Of a DNA stretch of 64,000 nt, positions 17,746-26,481 are shown piece after piece (positions within the stretch are counted from its first letter, which is position 1; the number at the start of each line of letters is the position of its first letter). Source of the DNA: an uncultured Spirochaetales bacterium (GTDB lineage Bacteria > Spirochaetota > Spirochaetia > Sphaerochaetales > Sphaerochaetaceae); the NCBI GenBank assembly GCA_902773355.1, contig CACYEI010000068.1, positions 1-64,000 of the forward strand. Reading direction: 5' to 3'. The notes under the pieces were generated by a model, which was given only the letters and a program-made list of their open reading frames with translations, made no database searches and was not told the origin of the DNA. The translations under genes were made by a program, and so were the position numbers.

Positions 17746-18839
17746 TATTCCATATTAAAAAAGATTCAATAAAATTATCAATTTCACCATCCATAACAGC
17801 TTGTATGTTGCCCGTTTGTTCTCCAGTTCTAGTATCTTTAACCATGGTATAAGGCTGAAATACGTAACTTCTTATCTGAGAACCCCATGATATATCTTTT
17901 TTCTCTATAGCTTCAGCTTTATGCTGTTCTTCAAGTTTTTTACTGTAATAATCATATAACCTACTTCTAAGCATTTTAAAGCACATATCTTTATTCATCT
18001 GTTGAGAACGTTCATTTTGACATTGAACAACTATTCCAGTTGGGAAATGAGTTATTCTGACAGCTGAATCAGTTTTATTAACATGCTGACCTCCTGCTCC
18101 TCCAGCTCTATATGTATCAATTCTTATATCATCTGGTTTAATATCAATATCAATATTATCATTTATAACAGGTGAGGCATACACTGAAGCAAAGGATGTA
18201 TGACGTCTAGCATTAGAATCAAATGGTGAAATCCTTATTAATCTATGTACTCCTGCTTCACCTTTTAAAAATCCAAAAGCGTAGGCACCAGAAACTGAAA
18301 TTGTAATACTCTTATATCCTGCAATATCATCTAAAGAATCTAAGATAACAGCTTTAAAATTATGTCTTTCACACCATCTTAAATACATTCTTGTAAGCAT
18401 CCCAGTCCAATCTGAAGCTTCTGTTCCTCCTGCACCAGAGTGGATGGTAAGAAACATGTCTCCAGTATCATATTTCCCATTTAAAAGTGTTTTAAGCTTT
18501 AATTCTCTAAATTCAAAATTTAATTTTTCTATTTTATCATCTATTTCTTTAGATAAAACCAAATTATCAGGATCTTCTTCTTCATATAAATCTATTAATT
18601 CATATGTTTCAGAAATTTGGTTTAAAAGATTAGAAAAAGAAGAGACCTTTTCTTTTAGTGTATTCAGTTCAGAAAAAACTAAATCTGAATTTTGCTTGTC
18701 TTTCCAAAAATTTTCATCTGAAATTTCTTTTTCTAATTCTGTAATTCTACTTTTTATTTTATCAGGGTTAAAGTCCCCTCCAAACTGATTGGGAATCTGT
18801 ATTAAGTTGATCTAACATATTCTTATTATTTAGTATCAT
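17726..18839 (-). CDS. prfB: Peptide chain release factor 2, expressed by programmed +1 frameshift
   Basis: RF2 releases peptides at UGA and UAA codons. The main part, in frame from 18769, carries the SPF anticodon-like motif (ISPFDS), the catalytic GGQ ([12 protein letters not shown]) and the QNERSQ block. A 23-codon leader from the ATG at 18839 is in the other frame and ends CTT TAA; a +1 slip at CTT gives a 370-residue product of normal RF2 length. The ATG at 18839 is preceded by AGGAG nine bases upstream and overlaps the stop of the GH57-like gene; a second in-frame ATG at 18818 has no good ribosome-binding site. The gene is read as 18839-18771 joined to 18769-17726. Confidence 0.93.
18767..18782 (-). 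promoter_or_regulatory. prfB programmed +1 frameshift site with UAA
   Basis: On the minus strand the layout is GGAGG (18777-18781), three bases, the slippery CTT (18771-18773) and the zero-frame stop TAA (18768-18770) followed by C. The spacing is the same as in the classical RF2 recoding site, but the stop is UAA where UGA is the usual choice. Reading resumes in the +1 frame at AAC. Confidence 0.85.
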
Positions 18840-20553
18840 AGATGGTTTCTCCTGTTTTTTTCTTATCTAATCTCAATGTAAACGAACATTCATATATTTC
18901 ATCTGGGTTAATAGTCATGTCCTTTTTTAATTCAATATGAGTATATTGATAAAAATGTTTAATGCCAATAATAGATGAATAATCTCTAACTACATTTTTT
19001 GTATAAATATTATAATTATCTGTAGAATTCAAATTAAAAATAACAGGATTTTTTTTATCTATTAAAGACAGACTTTGAACATTTTCCTGAAATTCCTGAA
19101 AAGATGGTTCTTTTGGAAAAGATAGATCTAAGGAAATAGAATAGATATTTTTATAGATTTTATTAGAATTATTAGTAATTTTTAATGTTAGGAATATGTA
19201 ATTCTGTCTAAATTTATAGTGCTTTTCTATTTTGATATTTGTATGATTATTATGAAATTCAGAAATAAGCAAATAGTCTGCTTTTTTTCTGTCAATATTT
19301 TCTATTTGATATATTAAAGAATTGAATATATCAAAAAATATGCCACTACCTGTATTATAACAAAAATCTAAATGATTATTTAAAAGAAAATATGATGAAA
19401 TATGACCTGACCTTTCATTGATATGAGCCATGTAGTTTTTGTTATACACAGGCATTTCTCTACCATCTAGCTGATCAAATTGGAGAAATTCTGGTAATAA
19501 TTCAAGATTATATAAACATTCTTCCGCTTCACAAATATTCTTATGTGCTAAATTCTGTACTGTTGTATAGTTATAGAATTCTGGCAAATATATCAAAGAG
19601 GAAGAGGCTTTATGTATCAGATTCTCTAAATGTTTTCTTTCATCTGTATTTTTTTTAACAGATCTTAATGAATCTCTTATAAAATTCAATTCTTGATAAT
19701 GTTTAGAAATAACTGGCGTATTAATAATACGTGCATTTAACGAATATTCTTTAATTGATTTAACATCATTTCCATATATACCTGAAGGTAAGTAAGAAAA
19801 AGGCAATCTGTCATTTTCCTCAAGTATTTCTGAAAGTAAAAAAGAAGAGTTTGTATTATCATAGATATACGGAAATATAAATGATGAATAATTACAATTA
19901 CATAAGTAATCTAAATTAAAAAAAAGTAAATTAAATTTAGAAGAACTTAGATTTGATAATAAATTTTTAACATCAGAATAAAATTTTTCAGAATTATTAT
20001 GGACAGAAGCTTCTTTTACAATTTGTGAAAAATCATTGTTTAAAGGGAAAATGATTGCTTTTCTACCCAGTTCATCCATTTTAAATGGATCTTCTGGAAT
20101 TTTTAAATCAGAATGACTGTTATTAGAAATAACCACATAATCTAAAGCACATTTATCTAAAATAGGGACAATTGATGGATTAAAAACCTGATAATTCAAC
20201 CATATTCCATGGGGTTTTTTTGAAAACATCTTTCTAAGATAAGTTGTGGATTTTTCAATTTGCAAACTGATTTCATAGCTTGGTATCAAACCTGGAAAAC
20301 TATCATAGTATGTACCAGTTAAAAGTTCCAATTTGTTTAGTTTGCATAAATTTTTTATGAGCATGTTTATTTCTGCGTGATTTTGTTCCATCCATTCAAA
20401 AATATGTATGCCCAAATATAAAACCAGCTTAAATGAATTTGATTCATAAACTGTTTTTAAAAGAGGAACAAGTAAATTTTCTGTAAGAGCCTTATATTCA
20501 TCATCATCTGCTCCTGCAGGAATCTGACTGTAAGCTCCAACAACGCATTTCAT
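18826..20553 (-). CDS. GH57-like glycoside hydrolase homologue, probably catalytically altered
   Basis: The 575-residue protein resembles GH57 alpha-amylase/4-alpha-glucanotransferases in its N-terminal half. The patterns ELLTGTYYDSFPGLIP (about 76-91) and the WLxxxVFNP stretch at 118-126 are recognisable. Where active enzymes have the nucleophile in WLxER, this protein has W-L-N-Y-Q, with Tyr121 at the glutamate position. The C-terminal half is beta-rich and matches the glucanotransferase C-domain in style. The ATG at 20553 is chosen because GGAG precedes it by nine bases; an upstream TTG at 20568 overlaps that site. It overlaps prfB by 14 bases. It may be a pseudoenzyme or carbohydrate-binding protein. 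Confidence 0.6.
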   Translation of the reverse strand: MKCVVGAYSQIPAGADDDEYKALTENLLVPLLKTVYESNSFKLVLYLGIHIFEWMEQNHAEINMLIKNLCKLNKLELLTGTYYDSFPGLIPSYEISLQIEKSTTYLRKMFSKKPHGIWLNYQVFNPSIVPILDKCALDYVVISNNSHSDLKIPEDPFKMDELGRKAIIFPLNNDFSQIVKEASVHNNSEKFYSDVKNLLSNLSSSKFNLLFFNLDYLCNCNYSSFIFPYIYDNTNSSFLLSEILEENDRLPFSYLPSGIYGNDVKSIKEYSLNARIINTPVISKHYQELNFIRDSLRSVKKNTDERKHLENLIHKASSSLIYLPEFYNYTTVQNLAHKNICEAEECLYNLELLPEFLQFDQLDGREMPVYNKNYMAHINERSGHISSYFLLNNHLDFCYNTGSGIFFDIFNSLIYQIENIDRKKADYLLISEFHNNHTNIKIEKHYKFRQNYIFLTLKITNNSNKIYKNIYSISLDLSFPKEPSFQEFQENVQSLSLIDKKNPVIFNLNSTDNYNIYTKNVVRDYSSIIGIKHFYQYTHIELKKDMTINPDEIYECSFTLRLDKKKTGETIYDTK

Positions 20554-20617
20554 TAATTTTTTCTCCAAATACTAATCTCTATCTTACATAAAAATTTGAT
20601 ATAATCAATATTTTAAT

Positions 20618-21412
20618 TTAAATTTGAAAAATAATATTTTGGGGACAATTCTCCATAGCTTTTTTTGTATTTTCTGAAATAGTTGATTTATCGGAATATG
20701 ATGCCAGATTATCATTAACAACAAAACCAGAATCTGGATATTTAATTTGACAAATCTTACAGCCAATACATCCAATCTTACACTCTTTTTTTACAAATAT
20801 ACCTTTTTGATGGTTATTACATTTAACATAATATTTCTGCTGTTCTGGTATAAGTTTAATTACATGAGTTGGACAAATATTTACACATTTACCGCAACCT
20901 ATACATAATTCTTCATTAACATTTATTCTTCCATTGCTATCTTTGAATATTGCATTTTCTGGGCATATATTTATACATGACCCTAAATGTAGGCAGCCTT
21001 CCTTACATGAAAAGGAGCCTTTAAACAGCATATACATGCTATTACAATCATTTAGACCTTTATAATTGTATTCTTTTTCAGTGGAATTTAAATCTGAATT
21101 ACAAAAAACTACAGCTTTAAGTTTTTGAATCTTTTCCTGATTTAAACCCATTATACTTGAGCATTTATCTGCTACTTTCTGACCTCCTGGAGCACATTGC
21201 CCTATTTTTGCTTTTCCGTTAAATATTGCTTCAGCATAAGATACACAGCCAGCAAAACCGCAGATTCCACAGTTTGCACCTGGCATAGCATTTTCTAGTT
21301 CAATTAATTTTGAATCTTTACTAATTTTAAGTTTTTTTTCTGCAACAGACAGGAAAAAACCTAAAATAGATCCTATTAAAAGAAGTATTATAAAAGAATA
21401 AAAAACAATCAT
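20618..21412 (-). CDS. rnfB: Rnf complex iron-sulfur subunit RnfB
   Basis: The 264-residue subunit has an N-terminal membrane anchor (about 2-22). The Rnf-specific cluster motif follows (CGICGFAGC plus a downstream Cys in GQCAPGG, about 48-75). The C-terminal half carries ferredoxin-like clusters (CLHLGSCINICP and CIGCGKCVNICP) and a further cysteine-rich segment (CIGCKICQ). RnfB passes electrons from reduced ferredoxin into the ion-pumping Rnf complex. It is the last gene of the rnfCDGEAB operon, 8 bases after rnfA. Confidence 0.95.
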   Translation of the reverse strand: MIVFYSFIILLLIGSILGFFLSVAEKKLKISKDSKLIELENAMPGANCGICGFAGCVSYAEAIFNGKAKIGQCAPGGQKVADKCSSIMGLNQEKIQKLKAVVFCNSDLNSTEKEYNYKGLNDCNSMYMLFKGSFSCKEGCLHLGSCINICPENAIFKDSNGRINVNEELCIGCGKCVNICPTHVIKLIPEQQKYYVKCNNHQKGIFVKKECKIGCIGCKICQIKYPDSGFVVNDNLASYSDKSTISENTKKAMENCPQNIIFQI

Positions 21413-21420
21413 GTCTATAC

Positions 21421-22017
21421 CTATGCCGTCAAACCTAAGTTTATTAATAAATTATTATCAAATGCCATAAAACTCATAGCCATAAGACCTGCAGAAATAA
21501 AAGTAATAGGTACATCTTTGAACCATTTTCTTACTGGTGTTATACTGAGTTTTTCTCTGATATTGCTCATTAATATAATTGCTAATGTAAAACCTAAACC
21601 TGCTGATATTCCAGCTATAAAAGATTCAAGTAAATTATATGATTCATCAATATTGATTATGCTTATCCCTAAAACAGCACAGTTTGTTGTAATTAAAGGA
21701 AGATATATACCTAATGCTTTATACAGTGCTGGACTTACTTTTTTTATAACCATTTCAATTAATTGTACAAGAGTTGCTATGATTAGTATAAAAACCATTG
21801 TTCTTAAATATTCTAGTTTTAACGGAACAAGTAACATATAGTAAGAGAGATAACAGATTACAGATGCTGTGGCAGTTACAAAAGTTACTGAAAGACCCAT
21901 TCCAATAGCACTTTCACTATTTTTTGATACACCAATAAAGGGGCATAAACCTAAAAATTTAACCAGTATGAAATTATTGATAAAAATAAAAGTAATAATG
22001 ATTCCTAAATATGTCAT
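21421..22017 (-). CDS. rnfA: Rnf complex membrane subunit RnfA
   Basis: The 198-residue integral membrane protein has about six hydrophobic helices. It carries the RnfA/NqrE start pattern NNFILVKFLGLCPFIGVS and a second conserved stretch ITTNCAVLG. These two half-repeats hold the cysteines proposed to coordinate an intramembrane iron-sulfur cluster. With RnfD and RnfE it forms the ion channel of the complex. It overlaps rnfE by 4 bases. Confidence 0.95.
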   Translation of the reverse strand: MTYLGIIITFIFINNFILVKFLGLCPFIGVSKNSESAIGMGLSVTFVTATASVICYLSYYMLLVPLKLEYLRTMVFILIIATLVQLIEMVIKKVSPALYKALGIYLPLITTNCAVLGISIINIDESYNLLESFIAGISAGLGFTLAIILMSNIREKLSITPVRKWFKDVPITFISAGLMAMSFMAFDNNLLINLGLTA

Positions 22018-22643
22018 ATTTTTTTCCTTTTTGAAGATAGGTAATCAAACAATGCTTTCATATAACCCATAAAAAGAAGAGCTCCAGCAGGCAAAGCTAA
22101 AACTCTAATTGGACTATTATTTAGGATAGGTATCTTTATTACACCACTCCACCTTCCTATAGGGAATAATGTAATAGTTCCATTTCCTATTGCTTCTCTG
22201 ATTAATGAAATAAAAGATAGGGAAAGAGTAAATCCCAAGCCCATTCCTAATGCATCAAAAATACTGTTAATAACATTATTTTTACTTGCAAATGCCTCTG
22301 CCCTACCTAAAATAATGCAATTAACTACTATCAGTGGTAAATAGACTCCTAAAGAATTATATACTTCAGGTAGAAATGCATGAAATAACATTTCTAAAAT
22401 TGTTACAAAAGCAGAAATAATTACAATATAGCATGGAATACGGATACTGTTTGGAATTAAATTTTTTAAAATTGAAATAATAATATTACTTAGCAGCAAA
22501 ACAAAAATAACACCTATTCCCATACTTAATGCATTTATAAACTGTGTTGTTACTGCTAATGTAGGGCACATTCCAAGCATGATTACAAATGTTGGATTTT
22601 CCTTTACTATGCCTTTAATGAAATTTTTTATATCAGTATTCAT
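22014..22643 (-). CDS. rnfE: Rnf complex membrane subunit RnfE
   Basis: This 209-residue membrane protein is the RnfA-like partner subunit, recognisable by KENPTFVIMLGMCPTLAVT and LIVVNCIILGRAEAFA. The ATG at 22643 is selected because GGAG lies six bases upstream; starts farther upstream would run deep into rnfG. Even so it overlaps rnfG by 11 bases, which suggests translational coupling. It provides half of the symmetrical membrane core with RnfA. Confidence 0.95.
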   Translation of the reverse strand: MNTDIKNFIKGIVKENPTFVIMLGMCPTLAVTTQFINALSMGIGVIFVLLLSNIIISILKNLIPNSIRIPCYIVIISAFVTILEMLFHAFLPEVYNSLGVYLPLIVVNCIILGRAEAFASKNNVINSIFDALGMGLGFTLSLSFISLIREAIGNGTITLFPIGRWSGVIKIPILNNSPIRVLALPAGALLFMGYMKALFDYLSSKRKKI

Positions 22644-23202
22644 TTTTTTCTCCAAGATTTTTAACAAAGAAACTTCCTTCATTCAACATCTTTGAAATTG
22701 ATGTAAAAGTAATTGTTGCACCACTAACAAGGTTTTTATCTGGATCAGATAACTGGTTTTTGTTTAGTGGTATGGCTATATCTGAACCTTTACCTATATA
22801 TTTATCCATATAACCTTTATTTTCAGCTTTCTTTCCAACTCCAGGTGTTTCAGAGTTACTAATCAATTCTACAGCCATTATATTACCTTTTGTGTCGTAA
22901 CTGGCTAATAAAGAAATTTCTCCTCCATAGCCATTACCTTTTAAACTTAAAATATAGCCTTTAAGAGAATTGGTTTTAAAATCCATTAAATTGTAATATG
23001 AATCAATTGAATGATTATCTGTTACTTCTACTTTATCAGAAATATTGTTATTAAATGAAACTTTATTGAGTGCTAAATTTAGTTTGTTAAATTCATTAAG
23101 TTCTATTCTATCAGATGTAATGTTATTAACTAAAACTAAAATTGCTCCTGATATTGAACATATGAGACCAAGTACAAGTGCAGTTTTAAAAAATAATTTC
23201 AT
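22633..23202 (-). CDS. rnfG: Rnf complex FMN-binding subunit RnfG
   Basis: The 189-residue subunit has one N-terminal membrane helix (about 8-28) and a periplasmic FMN-binding domain. The conserved SGAT motif (LVSGATITF, about 160-168) supplies the threonine for covalent FMN linkage by ApbE. The family's preceding Asp is Asn here (N-L-V-S-G-A-T). No apbE gene lies in the window. The gene overlaps rnfD by 4 bases and rnfE by 11. Confidence 0.93.
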   Translation of the reverse strand: MKLFFKTALVLGLICSISGAILVLVNNITSDRIELNEFNKLNLALNKVSFNNNISDKVEVTDNHSIDSYYNLMDFKTNSLKGYILSLKGNGYGGEISLLASYDTKGNIMAVELISNSETPGVGKKAENKGYMDKYIGKGSDIAIPLNKNQLSDPDKNLVSGATITFTSISKMLNEGSFFVKNLGEKNEY

Positions 23203-24257
23203 TTCAACTCCTTAATTAGACCATATTTTTTTGGGATAATAAATCTATCTATTGTTGGAGTAAAAATATTCATCATAAGTATAGCTATACTGACAGATTC
23301 AGGTAGAGAACCAAATGTTCTGAATAAAAAACAAATAAAGCCACAACCACAACCAAATATTACTCTTCCTTTATTTGTTATTGGACTAGTTACGCTATCT
23401 GTAGCCATAAAAATTGCACCTAATATTAATCCACCTCTAAGTAATGATGATATTACATCTCCATTAAATAAGCCTAATCCAAATGGAATACCTCCAAAAA
23501 TCCATGTTAAAATAGAAAAACTGCCTAAAAAACTTAAAGGAATATGAATGGTTATTACTTTTTTCAGTACAAGATAAATACCACCAATTATTAACAATAG
23601 CTTGGATATTTCTCCTATGGAACCAGGTATAAATCCAAAAAACGCATCTATATTGTAAGCATTAAATCCTGTTTTTGAACTTAAAAATTTTGCAAAATCA
23701 GTTGTAGGAAAGTTTTCTGAATAAAGTATATCTAAAGATGATTTAAGATTTGATTGGCCAGATGTAACTGCAGTTTTAATTAAAGAAAGAGGGGAAGCTT
23801 CACTTACAATAACAGAGTTTTTTGTCAATATTGTGGGTATGGTATATTTTGTCATAGCTGATGTAAAAGAATAAAAAACAAAAATTCTACCTGAAATGGC
23901 TGGATTAGCCCAGTTGCAACCTAATCCTCCAAAAGTCCATTTAACAACAAAAATAGCAAAAATACTTGCTATTATAGGAATAAACAGCGGTACATCTGAA
24001 CTCATGTTCATACCAATTAAAATACCAGTAACTAATGCTGAAAAATCTGTAACTGTTTTTTCTTTAGTGAATAAATTTAAAATGTATTCAGTCAAAACAG
24101 AACTTAGAATACTTATAATCATTACTATTAAAGCTTTGGAACCAAAAATTATACATCCCCATATCCATGCAGGTGTTAAAGATATGGCTACATTAAGCAT
24201 GATAGATGAAGTACTGTCTGAATTATGAAAATGAGGTGACGAACTAATAATTTTCAT
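23199..24257 (-). CDS. rnfD: Rnf complex membrane subunit RnfD
   Basis: The 352-residue polytopic subunit shows RnfD/NqrB hallmarks: SPHFHNSDSTSSIM at the start, FGGLGCNWANPAI near 109-121, and ATDSVTSPIT near 287. RnfD normally binds a covalent FMN through the threonine of a DxxSGAT motif. Here the aligned stretch at 149-155 reads V-I-V-S-E-A-S, so the acidic residue and glycine are changed and Ser155 stands in place of Thr. Flavinylation may still occur on Ser or may be lost. The start overlaps the rnfC stop (ATGA). Confidence 0.93.
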   Translation of the reverse strand: MKIISSSPHFHNSDSTSSIMLNVAISLTPAWIWGCIIFGSKALIVMIISILSSVLTEYILNLFTKEKTVTDFSALVTGILIGMNMSSDVPLFIPIIASIFAIFVVKWTFGGLGCNWANPAISGRIFVFYSFTSAMTKYTIPTILTKNSVIVSEASPLSLIKTAVTSGQSNLKSSLDILYSENFPTTDFAKFLSSKTGFNAYNIDAFFGFIPGSIGEISKLLLIIGGIYLVLKKVITIHIPLSFLGSFSILTWIFGGIPFGLGLFNGDVISSLLRGGLILGAIFMATDSVTSPITNKGRVIFGCGCGFICFLFRTFGSLPESVSIAILMMNIFTPTIDRFIIPKKYGLIKELK

Positions 24258-25552
24258 TTTTTTCTTCCTAATTTTTTCCCTAGTTTAAAGGATTGAACCA
24301 AATCTAAATGTGCAGGACAAACATAAGAACAACATCCGCACTCCTTACAATCCATAAGACCTATTTTATTAGCTTTATCATATAAAGAATTAACTATATA
24401 TTTGTACATCTGTAAAGGTTGTAGCCCCATAGGACATGCTGCAACACATTTACCGCAATGAATACAGTTTGTTTTCTTATTCTTTATTTCATTTTTTATG
24501 GCTATTATACCACTTGTTCCTTTACATACAGGTAAATTTAAATTATAAAAAGAAAACCCCATCATAGGTCCGCCAGAAATAATTTTATCAGGTTCGGATT
24601 TAAATCCATTACATTCCTTAATTAAATGAGATATTGGTGTTCCTATAGGTACAAGTAAATTTGACGGATTTTCTATACATTCACCTGAAACAGTTACTAT
24701 TCTTTCTATTAGTGGCATTTTATAAACTACAGCTTTAAATATGGACCATATTGTGCCAAGATTTATAACAACACAGCTTACATCTAAAGGTAGTTTCCCA
24801 GAAGGAACTTCTCTATGAGTCAAAGCACTAATTAATTGTTTTTCGTCTCCTTGGGGATATTTTATTTTTAATAACACAGGTTCTATTTCTGTTCCTTTTG
24901 CTTTTTCTTTTATTAAATTAAAAGCATCAATTTTATTTGCTTCTATACCAATTAAAGTTTTTTGTGGATTCAAAAGTTTTTGACATATTTTTATTCCATT
25001 TAAGATATCATCTGTTTTTTCAATCATTAATCTATAATCTGAGGTTAAGTATGGTTCACACTCTACACCATTAACAATCAGATAATCCAAATTTTTTTCT
25101 TTAGGAATTGATAGCTTTACAGTAGTTGGAAAAGTTGCACCACCCTGTCCAACAATTCCTGAACTATTGATTATGTCCAATATTTTTTCTGCACTTAATA
25201 AGTTAAAATCATATTTTTCTGTAAATAATGTTGGTTGTATTGTATCTGCTTTTATTACTACGGCATCTGATTCAACACTATTTTGTAGTGTGATTTTTTT
25301 AATCTCTGAAATAACTCCACTTAAAGAAGCATGAATATTTGCTGAAATTAATGTAGAAGATTTTGCAATTATTTCACCTTTTTCAACATGATCTCCAATG
25401 TTTTTAATTAATATAGCTGGAGCACCTAAATGTTGTGACAACGGAATAATAACTTCATCTACGTTATTCAAAATTCTGATATCCTTATCTTTAGTTAAAT
25501 TTTTTTTATCATTTGGGTGTACTCCACCTTTTTTAAATGTTCTTAATTTCAA
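24254..25552 (-). CDS. rnfC: Rnf complex NADH-binding subunit RnfC
   Basis: The 432-residue peripheral subunit opens with the diagnostic FKKGGVHPNDKK. The NADH/FMN-binding fold includes GQGGATFPTTVK and NGVECEPYLTSDYRL, and the protein ends with two 4Fe-4S motifs (CIHCGKCVAACP and CKECGCCSYVCP). It links the complex to NAD(H). The start is taken as TTG at 25552, because GGAG lies five bases before it; the in-frame GTG at 25558 directly abuts that GGAG and cannot use it. It is the first gene of the rnfCDGEAB operon. Confidence 0.95.
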   Translation of the reverse strand: MKLRTFKKGGVHPNDKKNLTKDKDIRILNNVDEVIIPLSQHLGAPAILIKNIGDHVEKGEIIAKSSTLISANIHASLSGVISEIKKITLQNSVESDAVVIKADTIQPTLFTEKYDFNLLSAEKILDIINSSGIVGQGGATFPTTVKLSIPKEKNLDYLIVNGVECEPYLTSDYRLMIEKTDDILNGIKICQKLLNPQKTLIGIEANKIDAFNLIKEKAKGTEIEPVLLKIKYPQGDEKQLISALTHREVPSGKLPLDVSCVVINLGTIWSIFKAVVYKMPLIERIVTVSGECIENPSNLLVPIGTPISHLIKECNGFKSEPDKIISGGPMMGFSFYNLNLPVCKGTSGIIAIKNEIKNKKTNCIHCGKCVAACPMGLQPLQMYKYIVNSLYDKANKIGLMDCKECGCCSYVCPAHLDLVQSFKLGKKLGRKK

Positions 25553-25591
25553 TTTCACTCCAAATAATTTGTTAGATTCAAAAGTATAATA

Positions 25592-25620
25592 TTAACATTA
25601 TAAAATAATACATTTATAAT
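25592..25620 (+). promoter_or_regulatory. Strong sigma-70 promoter placed for a leaderless mRNA
   Basis: TTAACA (25592-25597), a 17-base spacer and TATAAT (25615-25620) form a near-consensus promoter. The ATG of the downstream ATPase gene begins six bases after the -10 element, where transcription should start. No Shine-Dalgarno sequence is present. Confidence 0.6.
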
Positions 25621-25626
25621 TAAAAC

Positions 25627-26481
25627 ATGTCTTTTTTAAAATATTTTTTTAAGTACAGAAAGACTCCTAAGGTTTATGCTCTTGTTGGTAGAAGCGGAAC
25701 AGGGAAAAGCTATAGAGCTCAATTTATTGCACAGAAATACAGAATTAGCCTAATTATTGATGATGGCTTACTAATAAAAAATGATAAAATTCTAGCTGGT
25801 AAAAGTGCAAAACAGGAAAATAATTTCCTTTCTGCAGTAAAGTGTGCTGTATTCAGTAATCAGGATCATAGAAACCAAATATTAAAAGTATTATCAACTG
25901 AAAAGTTTAGAAAAATTTTAATTATTGGGACATCTGAAAAAATGGCACAAAAAATTACAGAAGTATTAAATCTTCCATATCCTGAAGTTATTTTGCATAT
26001 TGAAGATATTGCAACTAAAGATGAAATTGATACTGCACTTCAAATTAGATATAATGAAGGTAAGCATATTATTCCTGTTTCTCCTATTCAAATTACAAGA
26101 TTCTATCCAGCAATAGTCTATGATTCTATCATCTCTACCATATCAAGAAAACTAAGTTTTGGAAAAAGAAAAATAAAAAAAGAAAAAACATTAGTAAAAC
26201 CAGAATTCAGTAAACCTACAGAAACAGCTATTACTGAAAACACATTAAAGCAAATGATAAATCAGTGCCTTTATGCTTATGGAAAAGATCTAAAGATAGA
26301 AGAATTCAATTATACAGAAGTATTTCAGAGGTATGTAATTAATATTACGCTTAGAACTCCTATTAGGCTTACACATAATGAAGAAAACGAACTTAAAGAT
26401 TTTATTTCTGATTCTATTGAAAAATATGGTGATATCAGAATTAATAATTTAAATCTAAGTTTTAACGTTTGGGATTTATAA
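25627..26481 (+). CDS. Conserved P-loop ATPase-like protein of unknown function
   Basis: This 284-residue protein has an N-terminal P-loop (VGRSGTGKS near 20-28). An unusual conserved block follows, with IDDGLLI and ILAGKSAKQE (about 45-65) and LIIGTSEKM near 101. Similar proteins occur in clostridia and spirochaetes without an assigned role. The last 80 residues, after a lysine-rich linker, form a separate alpha/beta domain of unclear identity. No membrane segment is seen. It is a single gene divergent from rnfC, with a near-consensus promoter and no ribosome-binding site. It overlaps the convergent pcnB-like gene by 6 bases. Confidence 0.6.
   Translation: MSFLKYFFKYRKTPKVYALVGRSGTGKSYRAQFIAQKYRISLIIDDGLLIKNDKILAGKSAKQENNFLSAVKCAVFSNQDHRNQILKVLSTEKFRKILIIGTSEKMAQKITEVLNLPYPEVILHIEDIATKDEIDTALQIRYNEGKHIIPVSPIQITRFYPAIVYDSIISTISRKLSFGKRKIKKEKTLVKPEFSKPTETAITENTLKQMINQCLYAYGKDLKIEEFNYTEVFQRYVINITLRTPIRLTHNEENELKDFISDSIEKYGDIRINNLNLSFNVWDL

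Noticed and set aside
18562-18564. prfB starting at the TTG at 18562 as a short protein
   Set aside because: RF2 domain 1 residues continue upstream in frame to the frameshift site at 18770, and the full product then has normal length.
18767-18773. Alternative genetic code or prfB pseudogene
   Set aside because: TGA is used as a normal stop in other genes, and the frame change falls exactly at an RF2 recoding motif, so it is regulation and not decay.
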